From contig JACRFZ010000020.1 in assembly GCA_016212515.1 (NCBI GenBank), positions 99,241-163,240 of the forward strand: 64,000 nt of DNA, read 5' to 3'. A program made the position numbers and the translations under genes. Shown here in pieces: positions 47,548 to 56,004 of this stretch. The DNA is from Candidatus Melainabacteria bacterium (GTDB lineage: Bacteria > Cyanobacteriota > Vampirovibrionia > Obscuribacterales > Obscuribacteraceae). Under the pieces are notes generated by a model. The model was not told where the DNA came from and did not search any database. It worked only from the letters and a program-made list of their open reading frames with translations. Numbering within the stretch: position 1 is the stretch's first letter; the number at the start of each line of letters is the position of its first letter.

Positions 47548-48123
47548 ATGGTTGATCGCGCCGATTCAAGCACTGTAGATAACGCGGAGAGCAAGCTTGC
47601 GCTCCCAACGAACAATTTCGATCAGGTCTTTTCCGCCCAAGATCTGCTTGCGGGTGGCACACCGATCAAAACAGCCCTGGCGGAAACCCAAGCTTCAGTA
47701 GCGAATACGAGCGCGGTAGATATGCTGAACGGCTTCTCTCTAGAAGAGTCTACCCAGCCTGTAATTCAGCCGGCCCCCATGTTGATGGCCGAAGCCCGTT
47801 GCGCCACCGGCTGGGCCACCATATATGGAACCACAGGTAACCCCATGGCCGACGGCACCCCCTACACGGGTAAGGAGCAGGGAGTGGCCATCGATATGCG
47901 TACACCGGTGCTGGGTGCCCAATTAGGAGATCGGCTCGTGATCACGAACCTCAATAACAATCGCTCCACCACTCAGATAGCCAGAGACAGGGGCGGTTTT
48001 GGAAATCCGAAAGTATACCGCACCCCGAATGGACAGCCTCGCCTCGTCGATCTAACATACTCTGCCGCCAATCGCATCGGCGCCGGCGACATGACACCGG
48101 TGCAAGTTTGCACGGTTGACTAG
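47548..48123 (+). CDS. RlpA-like double-psi beta-barrel protein
   Basis: A 191-residue protein whose C-terminal part (about 90-190) matches the RlpA/DPBB fold: WATIYG near the start of the domain, GDRLVITNLNNNRSTTQIARDRGGF in two parts, and RLVDLTYSAANRIG at the end. RlpA-type domains bind or cut peptidoglycan; the Asp and Gly of RDRGGF are kept. The first 90 residues are polar and lack any Sec signal, which is odd for a cell-wall protein. A TTGACA at 47455 upstream has no good -10 partner. Confidence 0.8.
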   Translation: MVDRADSSTVDNAESKLALPTNNFDQVFSAQDLLAGGTPIKTALAETQASVANTSAVDMLNGFSLEESTQPVIQPAPMLMAEARCATGWATIYGTTGNPMADGTPYTGKEQGVAIDMRTPVLGAQLGDRLVITNLNNNRSTTQIARDRGGFGNPKVYRTPNGQPRLVDLTYSAANRIGAGDMTPVQVCTVD

Positions 48124-48152
48124 TTCGTCAGAACCTTCAGAGCGGCCAACTC

Positions 48153-48932
48153 TCATCGAGACAAGGCATCCATCAAGCCTTCTATATCTTTGCGCTGCTC
48201 TCGGGTAATTAGAATTTCCTTGATGTCACTAACTCTCTTATAGCCTGTGGGATATTCAAAATCGCCGGCCTTGTAGGGAGCCCGCCACCATCTTTTGAGA
48301 TCAAGGGCGGCGTGACCGGCCAGGTTATCGCGGGGCAAATCGAACTTGAGCCAGGGAATGGACTTTCGCAACTGCGCCTTGCTGATGCTTTGCTCGGTCA
48401 CTTTGGCCGGCGCATAGGTTCTAAACGAGCGGACCAGCACAAACTGAGAGCGAGGCAGGTTGAAAAACCGGGAAACAAGCATGGCGCACTGGGGCGAAGT
48501 CTTCAGTTCAACCGGTGTCCAGACCTTTGTATTGTCGGCAAAACGACAAATCTTACAGCGCAGACCCTTGAGGTTTTCCTCGCCTACTACAGTGTAATCG
48601 GAGACGGATAAAGGAATATTCTTACCCGCAATGGCTAGCGATCCAGGATTAAGGGTGGGGAGGGAGCCGGTCCACTCTTCCTTGAGCGAGCGATTGAAAC
48701 AACTAACCCTCCATTGGGGTGCCTTTGCCAGAGTTATCACACCGGAGCTGAGACTTTCAACCTTGATGGCCTCACGAGCCACGTAGAAACGATACAAACC
48801 GGAGCCGAAGTGCTCACACTCAAAAATCCAAACCGGCTCAGCTTCAGCCCATGCTGTGCAAACACCGGCAAGCACAAAAACTGCAAGCAAGAAAGGCATG
48901 AGCCGGCGTAATTTCAAACTCTTCAAAGGCAT
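48153..48932 (-). CDS. Secreted protein of unknown function
   Basis: A 259-residue protein with a signal peptide (LMPFLLAVFVLAGVCTAWA). The mature part has no family I recognise; it looks beta-rich in the first half (for example SGLYRFYVAREAIKVESLS), which recalls periplasmic lipoprotein-carrier-like or DUF4412-type folds, and has a Cys pair (LRCKICRF). The C-terminus is charged and helical. A longer start at 48971 is possible; I chose the ATG that gives a compact signal. Confidence 0.65.
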   Translation of the reverse strand: MPLKSLKLRRLMPFLLAVFVLAGVCTAWAEAEPVWIFECEHFGSGLYRFYVAREAIKVESLSSGVITLAKAPQWRVSCFNRSLKEEWTGSLPTLNPGSLAIAGKNIPLSVSDYTVVGEENLKGLRCKICRFADNTKVWTPVELKTSPQCAMLVSRFFNLPRSQFVLVRSFRTYAPAKVTEQSISKAQLRKSIPWLKFDLPRDNLAGHAALDLKRWWRAPYKAGDFEYPTGYKRVSDIKEILITREQRKDIEGLMDALSR

Positions 48933-49018
48933 CACCAGGAGAATAGACCCTGGTACCAGCCTAGCAAACAAAACTCTGCCCGGCTATGACCTCTCAGCAT
49001 AGACGCTCAGTTCCTCGA

Positions 49019-49051
49019 GGCCGCGCCGGGGAAAAGGCACCGGGTGCGGCC
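49019..49051. terminator. GC-rich hairpin between two minus-strand genes
   Basis: GGCCGC and GCGGCC enclose CCGG/CCGG, giving an imperfect stem of about 10 bp. It lies 28 bases past the DUF190 stop. There is no U-run on either strand, so termination is uncertain. Confidence 0.3.
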
Positions 49052-49078
49052 AATGGCATCCGGCAGTAATCCATAATT

Positions 49079-49420
49079 TTAAGCCTTGCTGCTATAGGCG
49101 TGCATCTCTATTTCCTGCAAGGTGGCCATGCCGTCCTGCACGTTCTCTTCAATGACGGACAGGAAGCCGCGAATTTTCTCTTCCGTATCCATGAATTCGA
49201 TCACCATGGGTAAATTGGTAGACAGGTCGAGAATCTTAGCCGTATGCAAGGTGGAGTGCGAGCCAAAGCCCATCAGACCGCGAAAAACGGTAGCACCGGC
49301 AATACCATAACTTTTCGCCTCTTTGACCAGCCATTCGTACATGGGTATCTTGCCCTTGCGGTCGGTCTCACCGACAAAGACCTTCAGTAAAAGCCCTTTC
49401 CCTGTTGCTACCACCGGCAT
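49079..49420 (-). CDS. DUF190 family PII-like protein
   Basis: A 113-residue DUF190 protein, a PII-like ferredoxin-fold family often encoded beside the CrcB fluoride channel. Visible are KVFVGETDRKGKIPMYEWLV and GATVFRGLMGFG, both family hallmarks, and the C-terminal beta segment. It follows crcB by 29 bases on the same strand. The ligand and exact role in fluoride resistance are unknown. Cytosolic. Confidence 0.9.
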   Translation of the reverse strand: MPVVATGKGLLLKVFVGETDRKGKIPMYEWLVKEAKSYGIAGATVFRGLMGFGSHSTLHTAKILDLSTNLPMVIEFMDTEEKIRGFLSVIEENVQDGMATLQEIEMHAYSSKA

Positions 49421-49449
49421 CCCCCCATTTTAAGTCAATTCAAAACAAA

Positions 49450-49824
49450 CTAAACTAACTTCGCCAGCACCATGCCCAACCAGACGAAGACCAAACCCAA
49501 TACCACTTGCGAAACGGCATTGAAGGAGGCCAGCAGAAACTCCCCGTCTTTAATGAGTTGCACGGTCTCATAACCGAAGCTGGAAAAAGTAGTAAAACCG
49601 CCAAGGAAGCCCACCGTAAGAAACAAGCGGGTGTCGCCTTGCAGGGCAATTCTTGTTTCAGCCAACTGGGCAATCAGTCCAATCAAAAGGCAACCAAACA
49701 TATTTACAAAATAGGTGCCCACTGGAAAACTCAAGGTAGGCAAAAGCTTCTGCAAGGTAGTGGATGACAGGTAGCGACAGACACCACCAAGACCCGCTCC
49801 AAGAAAGACAATCAAAAACTGCAT
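49450..49824 (-). CDS. crcB: CrcB/Fluc fluoride ion channel
   Basis: A 124-residue four-helix fluoride channel that lets toxic F- leave the cell. The family segments GGVCRYLSS (near 13) and GFLGGFTTFSSFGYE (near 70) are present, including the FTTFSSF stretch with the pore phenylalanines. It lies 36 bases after queG and 29 bases before DUF190, so it may be transcribed from the queG promoter. No fluoride riboswitch fits in the short gap upstream. The ATG at 49824 is preferred over the GTG at 49830. Confidence 0.92.
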   Translation of the reverse strand: MQFLIVFLGAGLGGVCRYLSSTTLQKLLPTLSFPVGTYFVNMFGCLLIGLIAQLAETRIALQGDTRLFLTVGFLGGFTTFSSFGYETVQLIKDGEFLLASFNAVSQVVLGLVFVWLGMVLAKLV

Positions 49825-49859
49825 GGCCACATCCGGAATAAACTGCCGCTATTATAACT

Positions 49860-51014
49860 TCATTCACCCTCTAAATAACCAACCACAGCCTGCCTCAACC
49901 CAGTGCTCTTGATGCGGGGCAGAAAGCTCTCCACCAGAGCCACTGGCTTATCACGGCCCTGACAGAGAGCCCAGGCGGCATGCTCGAGCAACATTTCGTC
50001 CTCTTCGCGCTCCAGATAAGCAGCGAGCCTGTGGCGGAGATAAGCAAGCTCCACCTTGCCGCCCCTCAGTTTATTGCCGAGAACCACCAGGGCATTGCGA
50101 CGTAAGCCTCTCAGCTTGGGGCGACGCAAGGGCGAATTGAGAAAGCGCGCCCGAAATTCCTCTTCGGAAACAACATCGAAAAGGGCTAAGAGATCAAGAT
50201 AATGGCCGGCCCCGCGCTCCGGTTTAAACTCCGGCCAGGGTGATGCAACCGGCTTACTGTTATAGGGGCAGACATCCTGGCAGATATCGCAGCCGAAGAC
50301 CCAATCGCCCAGCCCGGCACGCATGGCGGGAGCAATGCCGCCCTTATTCTCAATAGTCAGGTAGGAGATGCAGGCATTGGCGTCCACCACATAGCCACTA
50401 CTTTCGGTGGCAGGCACTATGGCGCCGGTGGGGCAGGCTTTACCGCAGCGGAAGCAATCGCCACAGGTGCCGACATAGGGTTCGTCCGGCTCCAGTTCGA
50501 GATCGAGGAAGAGTTCACCTATCAGGTTATAGCTGCCCGATAGCTTGGGGCCGATGATGAGAGTGTGCTTGCCCACAAAGCCAAGCCCATGCCGGGCCGC
50601 CAGGGCTTGCTCGAAGAGGGCGGCGTCATCGGTAACGGCGCGCCGGGAAAGGGGACGCCCCACTTCCTTTTCGATGAGGGCAAATAGCTCTCGCAGTTTG
50701 GCCCGCAGCACATTGTGATAATCAAGCCCTACGGCATACCCGGCCACACGCCCCCAGACCATGTTCTCGGGCGGCGGCGGCGGAATGTTGTAATAATTGA
50801 CGGATACTATGAGAATCGAACGGGCGGGGGCAAAGGTCATTAAGGGTGTGACCCGCCTTTGCGGGTCTCGCTTCAGATACTCCATATCGGCACTGAAGCC
50901 GCGCTCCAGCCAGGCACTGTAAATATCCAGAGCCTCGGGCATAGGCGCCGGTGATGCCACCACCAGGCGGTTGAAACCCAGGGACAGGGCCAGTTCTCTA
51001 ATTCTTTCCTTCAA
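49860..51014 (-). CDS. queG: QueG, epoxyqueuosine reductase
   Basis: QueG performs the last step of queuosine synthesis in tRNA, reducing epoxyqueuosine with a cobalamin and two [4Fe-4S] clusters. The 384-residue product carries CGDCFRCGKACPTGAI and GCDICQDVCPYN, the two cluster motifs, and the DUF1730 N-terminal domain. A HEAT-like tail closes the protein (about 300-384). It is the first gene of queG-crcB-DUF190. The preceding enzyme in the pathway, queA, is encoded 1 kb away on the other strand. Confidence 0.95.
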   Translation of the reverse strand: MKERIRELALSLGFNRLVVASPAPMPEALDIYSAWLERGFSADMEYLKRDPQRRVTPLMTFAPARSILIVSVNYYNIPPPPPENMVWGRVAGYAVGLDYHNVLRAKLRELFALIEKEVGRPLSRRAVTDDAALFEQALAARHGLGFVGKHTLIIGPKLSGSYNLIGELFLDLELEPDEPYVGTCGDCFRCGKACPTGAIVPATESSGYVVDANACISYLTIENKGGIAPAMRAGLGDWVFGCDICQDVCPYNSKPVASPWPEFKPERGAGHYLDLLALFDVVSEEEFRARFLNSPLRRPKLRGLRRNALVVLGNKLRGGKVELAYLRHRLAAYLEREEDEMLLEHAAWALCQGRDKPVALVESFLPRIKSTGLRQAVVGYLEGE

Positions 51015-51092
51015 TCAGCTTCAGCCCCAAAATGTTGCTTAAATAGTAGCAAAGCCGGAAGGCGTTTTATAATGTGGCAGAGGAAATGCGAA

Positions 51093-51968
51093 ATGAAAGC
51101 ACAAATCAAAAGGACAGCCACGCTTCTTCTCACCCTGCTTATGCTAAGCCTGCCCCTGCCGGCGCTCAGCAAAGCCTACTTCGCCGGTCGCAAAGAAATG
51201 GTGCAAAAGGCCGACCTGATTGCACTGGTAGATGTGGCGGCAGTAGAAAAATGCGACCGTAAAGGCGAACCTTTCAGTTATTCACAAAAGGCCCCGGCCC
51301 GGGTGCTGAAAGTTTATAAAGGGAAGTGCGGCGGCAAGCTAACCATATATGGTGGCGAAAACTTCATTTGCGCCAGGCTCAACATCGTACCGGGCAAAGC
51401 CCTGGCCTTTCTCAAAAAAGAGAAAGAATAAGGCACCTACACAGGCTCCAATTGGCATCTGTCGCTCTTGCCGGTGACGGCAAAAGGTGAGCAGGTGAAG
51501 TGGTTTGCCGCTCCTCAAGAAAGAGAGCTTTCCGAGTTCAGCCTGGCCGCCGCCCAGCAAGACATCAAGGACGACCTGGAATGCCAGACCATTCTGGAAC
51601 AGTCCCCGGCCTTTATCAAAACCATTTACGGGGCGGAGCGCCTGGCGAGTAAGGCCGTCGGCGAAGGGGCAGAGATAGCGCCGGCTTACCTGGCTTATTC
51701 GCAGGCCCTAAAAAATGCCTCCAGATACAAAAGAGAACTGACCATGACGGCGCGCTACGGCTCGCCGGCCGGCAGACTTTATGCGGCATCGGCTCTGGCC
51801 GCCGTCCAGACGGAGGCAGCCCGCAAGCTACTGAGCCGCATGAACAACTGTAAGGATAATGTTTACTATCAAAGCGGCTGCAAAGGGACAAATGAGCTGC
51901 TTGGTACAATTAGCCAGGAGCTACTGAAAAAGGGACGGTATCTAGATTTTGAACTCGGCAAAGACTGA
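51093..51968 (+). pseudogene. Secreted protein gene split by one in-frame stop
   Basis: One reading frame runs from ATG 51093 to TGA 51966-51968, interrupted only by TAA at 51429-51431. The upstream half (112 residues) has a signal peptide (LLLTLLMLSLPLPALS) and a compact domain ending KALAFLKKEKE; the downstream half goes on as GTYTGSNWHLSLLPV and is helical to the end, which looks like direct continuation. GAGGAAAT lies ahead of the ATG. I see no frameshift or deletion, so it is a fresh nonsense change, a read-through, or a sequencing error. If both halves are made, a second start at GTG 51480 or similar would be needed. No family recognised. Confidence 0.65.
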
Positions 51969-51975
51969 ACAAGCC

Positions 51976-53043
51976 TTGAAGATAGAAGACTTCGAATACG
52001 ACCTGCCGCCCGAGCTAATCGCCCAGAAGCCTCTGGAAAAGAAAGACCAGTCCCGGCTTTTTGTTCTGGATAGAGGACGGGAAGCCTTTGCCCACAAGCA
52101 TTTTTTCGAACTGCCGACTTTGCTTAGAAGCGGCGATCTGTTGGTGGTAAACGACACCCGCGTACTGCCTTCCAGACTGGTAGCCCAGAGGCATTCAGGC
52201 GGCACCATCAAAATACTTTTGCTGAAGCCTCTGCCCACCAATACCGCCATCTGGGAAAGCATGGTAACGCCCATCAAGCGCCTCAAACCGGGCGAAAAGT
52301 TAACCGTAAAGCGCGATGACGGTATTGAAAGCGAAATTACCGTGCATGACATAGTGAACGGTGAGGACGGCTTTAAGAGACTGCTGGTAGACCTTGGTGC
52401 CAAAGAGGCAGTTTATGAATTACTGAGCCAGGTGGGCTTTGCACCGCTACCGCCCTATATTCAAAGAGACTACCACGAAAGCAAGCACCGGCAGGAAGAT
52501 CTCAGGCTCTATCAGACCATCTTTGCCACCGCCCCTGGTGCAGTGGCGGCACCCACGGCCGGTCTGCATTTCACACCGGAAGTGATAAAGGGACTGGAAG
52601 AACAGGGCATTGAAACCGTGAGGCTTACCCTGCACGTGGGTCCGGGCACTTTCAAACCAATAGAAGCATCGGTGGAAAGCCATACCATCGAGGAAGAGCT
52701 TTATTCGATTTCGCCTGCCACGGCAGCCAAAATCAATCAGGCCAGACAAGAGGGGCGGCGCATAATAGCCGTCGGCACCACATCTTTGAGAGCGCTGGAA
52801 AGCGCCGGCGCTTCCGGTCAACTGGAAGCCGCGGAGAATCGAGGCACCAGGCTCTACGTAAAACCGGGCTTTCAGTTTAAGATCATCGACGGGCTGATAA
52901 CTAATTTTCACCTCTCCAGAAGCAGCCTGCTTGTGCTTGTGGCGGCCTTTGCCGGGCGGGATCGGATCATGGACGCCTACCGGGAAGCCATTGAAAAACG
53001 GTACCGTTTTTACAGTTACGGCGATGCCATGCTTATTTTGTAG
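51976..53043 (+). CDS. queA: QueA, SAM:tRNA ribosyltransferase-isomerase
   Basis: QueA transfers and isomerises ribose from SAM to preQ1-modified tRNA, making epoxyqueuosine. From TTG 51976 the product is 355 residues with the family start KIEDFEYDLPPELIAQ. Visible further are AAPTAGLHFT, LHVGPGTFKP and GLITNFHLSRSSLL, which are strongly conserved in QueA. A TTG at 51949 would add nine residues and overlap the split gene; the family length favours 51976. The gene is 961 bases from queG in divergent orientation. Confidence 0.94.
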   Translation: MKIEDFEYDLPPELIAQKPLEKKDQSRLFVLDRGREAFAHKHFFELPTLLRSGDLLVVNDTRVLPSRLVAQRHSGGTIKILLLKPLPTNTAIWESMVTPIKRLKPGEKLTVKRDDGIESEITVHDIVNGEDGFKRLLVDLGAKEAVYELLSQVGFAPLPPYIQRDYHESKHRQEDLRLYQTIFATAPGAVAAPTAGLHFTPEVIKGLEEQGIETVRLTLHVGPGTFKPIEASVESHTIEEELYSISPATAAKINQARQEGRRIIAVGTTSLRALESAGASGQLEAAENRGTRLYVKPGFQFKIIDGLITNFHLSRSSLLVLVAAFAGRDRIMDAYREAIEKRYRFYSYGDAMLIL

Positions 53044-53073
53044 CGAGCGAGGCAAATAATATTTATCCCCAAA

Positions 53074-53433
53074 GTGGTGCGTACCATGCTCATTCCGCAA
53101 AAGCTGGCCAGGCTAAGACAAGCAAGGGAACAAATCTTGCACGAAGGGCAACTGCAAATTTCGCGGGGGCGCTACCCGGAAGCGGAAGCCATTCTCAACA
53201 AGGGTCTGGCCGAGTGGCGGCGGGAAGGCGGCCCAAAGGAAGAAGAACACCTCTTTATTTTGCCCCTGGGTAAGAGCCTGGAGTTGCAGCGCAAGAAAGT
53301 AGAGGCCTACGAACTCTACCTGAAAGCTCTAAACAACCTGACCGGCGCCGCCTACGACGAAGTCTACGACCAGTTTCTCTACTTAAATCAGTCTATGGGC
53401 GCCTTCGACAAGAAGCCGGACTACGGTTATTGA
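53074..53433 (+). CDS. Small TPR-like protein, unknown
   Basis: A 119-residue helical protein with one or two TPR-like units (ISRGRYPEAEAILNKGLAEW; KVEAYELYLKALNNL). It starts with GTG at 53074 or ATG at 53086, 30 bases after queA on the same strand. No signal or membrane segment is present. Function unknown. Confidence 0.65.
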   Translation: MVRTMLIPQKLARLRQAREQILHEGQLQISRGRYPEAEAILNKGLAEWRREGGPKEEEHLFILPLGKSLELQRKKVEAYELYLKALNNLTGAAYDEVYDQFLYLNQSMGAFDKKPDYGY

Positions 53434-53448
53434 CGCTTATAAGAGAGC

Positions 53449-54189
53449 TTAGCCTTCCGGCGCGAAGGCGAAACCATTGCCGCCGCGTTGCTGCACAAAC
53501 TCGCAAGCCAGATCGGCGCGAGCAATAAGTTCGCGGGGATCTTCACCGTGACCGGGGAAATAACTGACGCCGAAACTGAGTGTCACCGGCAACTTGTGCC
53601 AGTTGTAGCGCAAGTCAAGCTCTTCGAAGCGCTTGCGCAGTCGATCGGCCAGAATTGTGGCACCGCGACCGGGTGTTTCGGGAAGGACGAGAATATACCT
53701 GTCGTCGGCAAAACGTCCGCACATATCAACATCGGTACGAATACCGGCAAGCAGAAATTCGATGACGGAAAAGACCACAGTGTCTGCCGCCAGGTTGCCA
53801 AAGGAAAGCTCGATATTGCTGAAGCCGTCTACCCCCACAACCACTACCGAAGTAGGACGGTTATAACGCTTGGAGCGCTTGACCTCGCGGGAAAGCTTGC
53901 GGAAGAGATAGCGAAAGTTGTAACAGCCGGGCAAGCCGTCGTAGAAGGCAATTAAGTCTAGATCGTCGGAAGTAAGGACGATCTCTTCTTCATCCCCGCG
54001 TACATGGGAAAAAATATCCCCGGGTTGCCTTTCGCCAGGTTCGTTGGCTCTCTCAAGAGCTTTGACCTTGCCGTCGTTCCAAACCTGGTTGCGAACATTG
54101 GAAAGCTGCCTGTGAAAAACACCATCCCGGATAAAGGTCCGGTCAGGCATATTGTTCTTTTTCGGCTGGGAAGGATCGAATAGATTCAT
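53449..54189 (-). CDS. Degenerate GGDEF-domain protein
   Basis: A 246-residue protein with a C-terminal GGDEF fold (about 75-240: LIAFYDGLPGCYNFRYLFRKL, then GRFADDRYILVLPE). The catalytic signature reads ADDRY instead of GGDEF, so cyclase activity is unlikely. The N-terminal 70 residues are polar with no recognised domain. It shares the fold and the degenerate nature with the protein at 40716 and has the same LRYNWHKLPV-like segment near the end (NWHNLKV there), so the two are paralogues. Confidence 0.85.
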   Translation of the reverse strand: MNLFDPSQPKKNNMPDRTFIRDGVFHRQLSNVRNQVWNDGKVKALERANEPGERQPGDIFSHVRGDEEEIVLTSDDLDLIAFYDGLPGCYNFRYLFRKLSREVKRSKRYNRPTSVVVVGVDGFSNIELSFGNLAADTVVFSVIEFLLAGIRTDVDMCGRFADDRYILVLPETPGRGATILADRLRKRFEELDLRYNWHKLPVTLSFGVSYFPGHGEDPRELIARADLACEFVQQRGGNGFAFAPEG

Positions 54190-54400
54190 AAAAGCAGTTC
54201 TGGTAACGGGAGATTACTGGATTAAGAACAATGGCAAACTACAGCGATCAGCTCAAGGCGAAAAACACTCTCAATTTCCACAAGTTAAGCATAGAGCAGA
54301 AAGCACCATAGTGAAAGGGGGTTCTCTACCCTAATACCCCAAGTTGATGCACTTTTATCCTCTTGGAATTCCCCCCTTGTGAAGAAGAGGGCAGATAAAC

Positions 54401-55735
54401 TCATACCTTTAAGGCAGCCGGCTCCAGCAGATAGAGTCGCACCATATTCAGTGCTTGATTGGCGGTGCGCCAGCGCACCTCCGAACGGTTGACACGATTA
54501 CCCAGACTGAGTTTACGAGTATAGTGCTCAACCCCCGCGCCTTTGGCACAGAGGGCCACATAGACCAATCCTACGGGCTTTTCCTCGGTGCCGCCCTCAG
54601 GACCGGCAATACCGGTCACGGAAAGGGCCAGATCGCTGCCGCTCAACTTGAGCATGCCCTGAGCCATGGCCAGGGCCGCCTCTTCCGAAACCGCCCCGTA
54701 TTTATTCAAAACATCTTCGTCGACGCCCAAAAGTTCCACCTTGGAAGCGTTGCTGTAAGCTACCACGGCACAGTTGAGAAAACGAGAACTGCCGGGCATA
54801 TCAGTGAGACGCTCAGTAATCAGTCCGCCGGTGCAGCTCTCGGCCAGGGAAAGGGTCTTACCATGGACGGTTAGAAGGCGCCCCACCACAGCCTCCAGGG
54901 TGTCGTCGTCCTCTCCATAGAGTGTTACACCGCTGCCCTGTCTGATTTCGTCCACCACGGGCTGAGCCAGAAGGCGCGCCTCTTCCTGACTTGCGGCTTT
55001 AGCGGCTACCCGCAGGCGGCATTCCCAGCGACCGGCATAAGGAGCCACGGTGGGATTGGGCAGGTCGAGCAAATGGGCGTATTTCTCTGCCAGGGCCGAC
55101 TCTCCGATACCGATATGTTTGAGTTCGGTGGACCAGATAGTACCGGCTGGATAATAGCGGGCCAGATATGGAGCGGCCGTCTCCGTCCACATGGCCTTAA
55201 GCTCGCTGGGCACACCGGGGAAGGTGAGGATGACCCGGTAGGGATTGTCCCGCCCCAGAGCGGAAACGTAACTTGAGTCTATGCCGGCGCCGTCGAGATC
55301 GGCTTTCTGCAACTGCCAGACAATGCCCGGCGCCGAGCCCACCGGATTGGGCAGGATATCGGCACCGCGAGGGCGCAGGGCCTGCTTGCGATTGCTCTCG
55401 GTCATTTTAATATTGCGGCTGGCGAAGAGTTCCCGAATAAAAGCGAGCACCTCTTCATCCATGTCCATGGGAGCGTTGAAAACACCGGCCAGGCACTCGG
55501 TGGTCAGGTCATCGGCGGTGGGCCCGAGCCCTCCGGAGGTGATGACAATATCGGCTCGCCCCAGAGCCTGCCTGACGCATTCCTTGATGCGCTCGGGGTT
55601 GTCTCCTACCACCACGCGGTAGAAGCAGTCTATGCCAAGCAAAGCCAGTTCCCGCGCCAGGAACTGAGAATTTGTATCAAGGACATCGCCCAGAAGGAGT
55701 TCGGTGCCGATACATAGGACTTCGGCTCTAGCCAC
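54401..55735 (-). CDS. cinA: CinA, NMN deamidase / competence-damage protein
   Basis: CinA has an N-terminal molybdopterin-binding-like (COG1058) domain and a C-terminal PncC domain that deamidates nicotinamide mononucleotide for NAD salvage. Both are present in the 444-residue product: GTELLLGDVLDTNSQFLAR at the start and ESCTGGLITERLTDMPGSSRFL near residue 305. No recA is adjacent, its frequent neighbour in other bacteria. The 50-residue membrane protein gene ends 8 bases ahead of its start. Confidence 0.94.
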   Translation of the reverse strand: MARAEVLCIGTELLLGDVLDTNSQFLARELALLGIDCFYRVVVGDNPERIKECVRQALGRADIVITSGGLGPTADDLTTECLAGVFNAPMDMDEEVLAFIRELFASRNIKMTESNRKQALRPRGADILPNPVGSAPGIVWQLQKADLDGAGIDSSYVSALGRDNPYRVILTFPGVPSELKAMWTETAAPYLARYYPAGTIWSTELKHIGIGESALAEKYAHLLDLPNPTVAPYAGRWECRLRVAAKAASQEEARLLAQPVVDEIRQGSGVTLYGEDDDTLEAVVGRLLTVHGKTLSLAESCTGGLITERLTDMPGSSRFLNCAVVAYSNASKVELLGVDEDVLNKYGAVSEEAALAMAQGMLKLSGSDLALSVTGIAGPEGGTEEKPVGLVYVALCAKGAGVEHYTRKLSLGNRVNRSEVRWRTANQALNMVRLYLLEPAALKV

Positions 55736-55743
55736 GGCCGACC

Positions 55744-55896
55744 TTAATGATGGCCCCCGGCAGCAGCCACCGGCTCCGGAGCGTCTACCTTGTAGTTAAA
55801 AGCAGCCCAGACTCCGATGGCAAGCACGGAAGAAGCAAAACAAACGAAGAAGAATACCATCCAAGATTTGGCCGGGTCTTTATGAGTCTCGCTCAT
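55744..55896 (-). CDS. Small single-helix membrane protein
   Basis: A 50-residue frame, short of the usual gene-size cut-off. It has one hydrophobic segment (about 12-33, WMVFFFVCFASSVLAIG), a charged N-terminus (SETHKDPAK) and ends in Ala/Gly and two histidines. GAGGAG lies about 9 bases ahead of the ATG, a strong ribosome site, and the stop is 8 bases ahead of cinA, so the two are likely co-transcribed. No family recognised; its role is unknown. Confidence 0.72.
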   Translation of the reverse strand: MSETHKDPAKSWMVFFFVCFASSVLAIGVWAAFNYKVDAPEPVAAAGGHH

Positions 55897-56004
55897 TTAC
55901 TGCAGTCTCCTCAAAATCGATTTAAAACTAGCGCTGCCCCAAGTATAAGCCCTTGGCTGCCTCGAAAAAATAAACTCGACCTCAAAGAAAACTAATGGCC
56001 CCCT

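Noticed and set aside
49825..49859. Fluoride riboswitch ahead of crcB
   Set aside because: Only about 35 bases are available and none match the conserved riboswitch core.
54345..54400. Terminator after cinA
   Set aside because: CCTCTT/AAGAGG can pair but the loop is long and there is no U-run on the minus strand.
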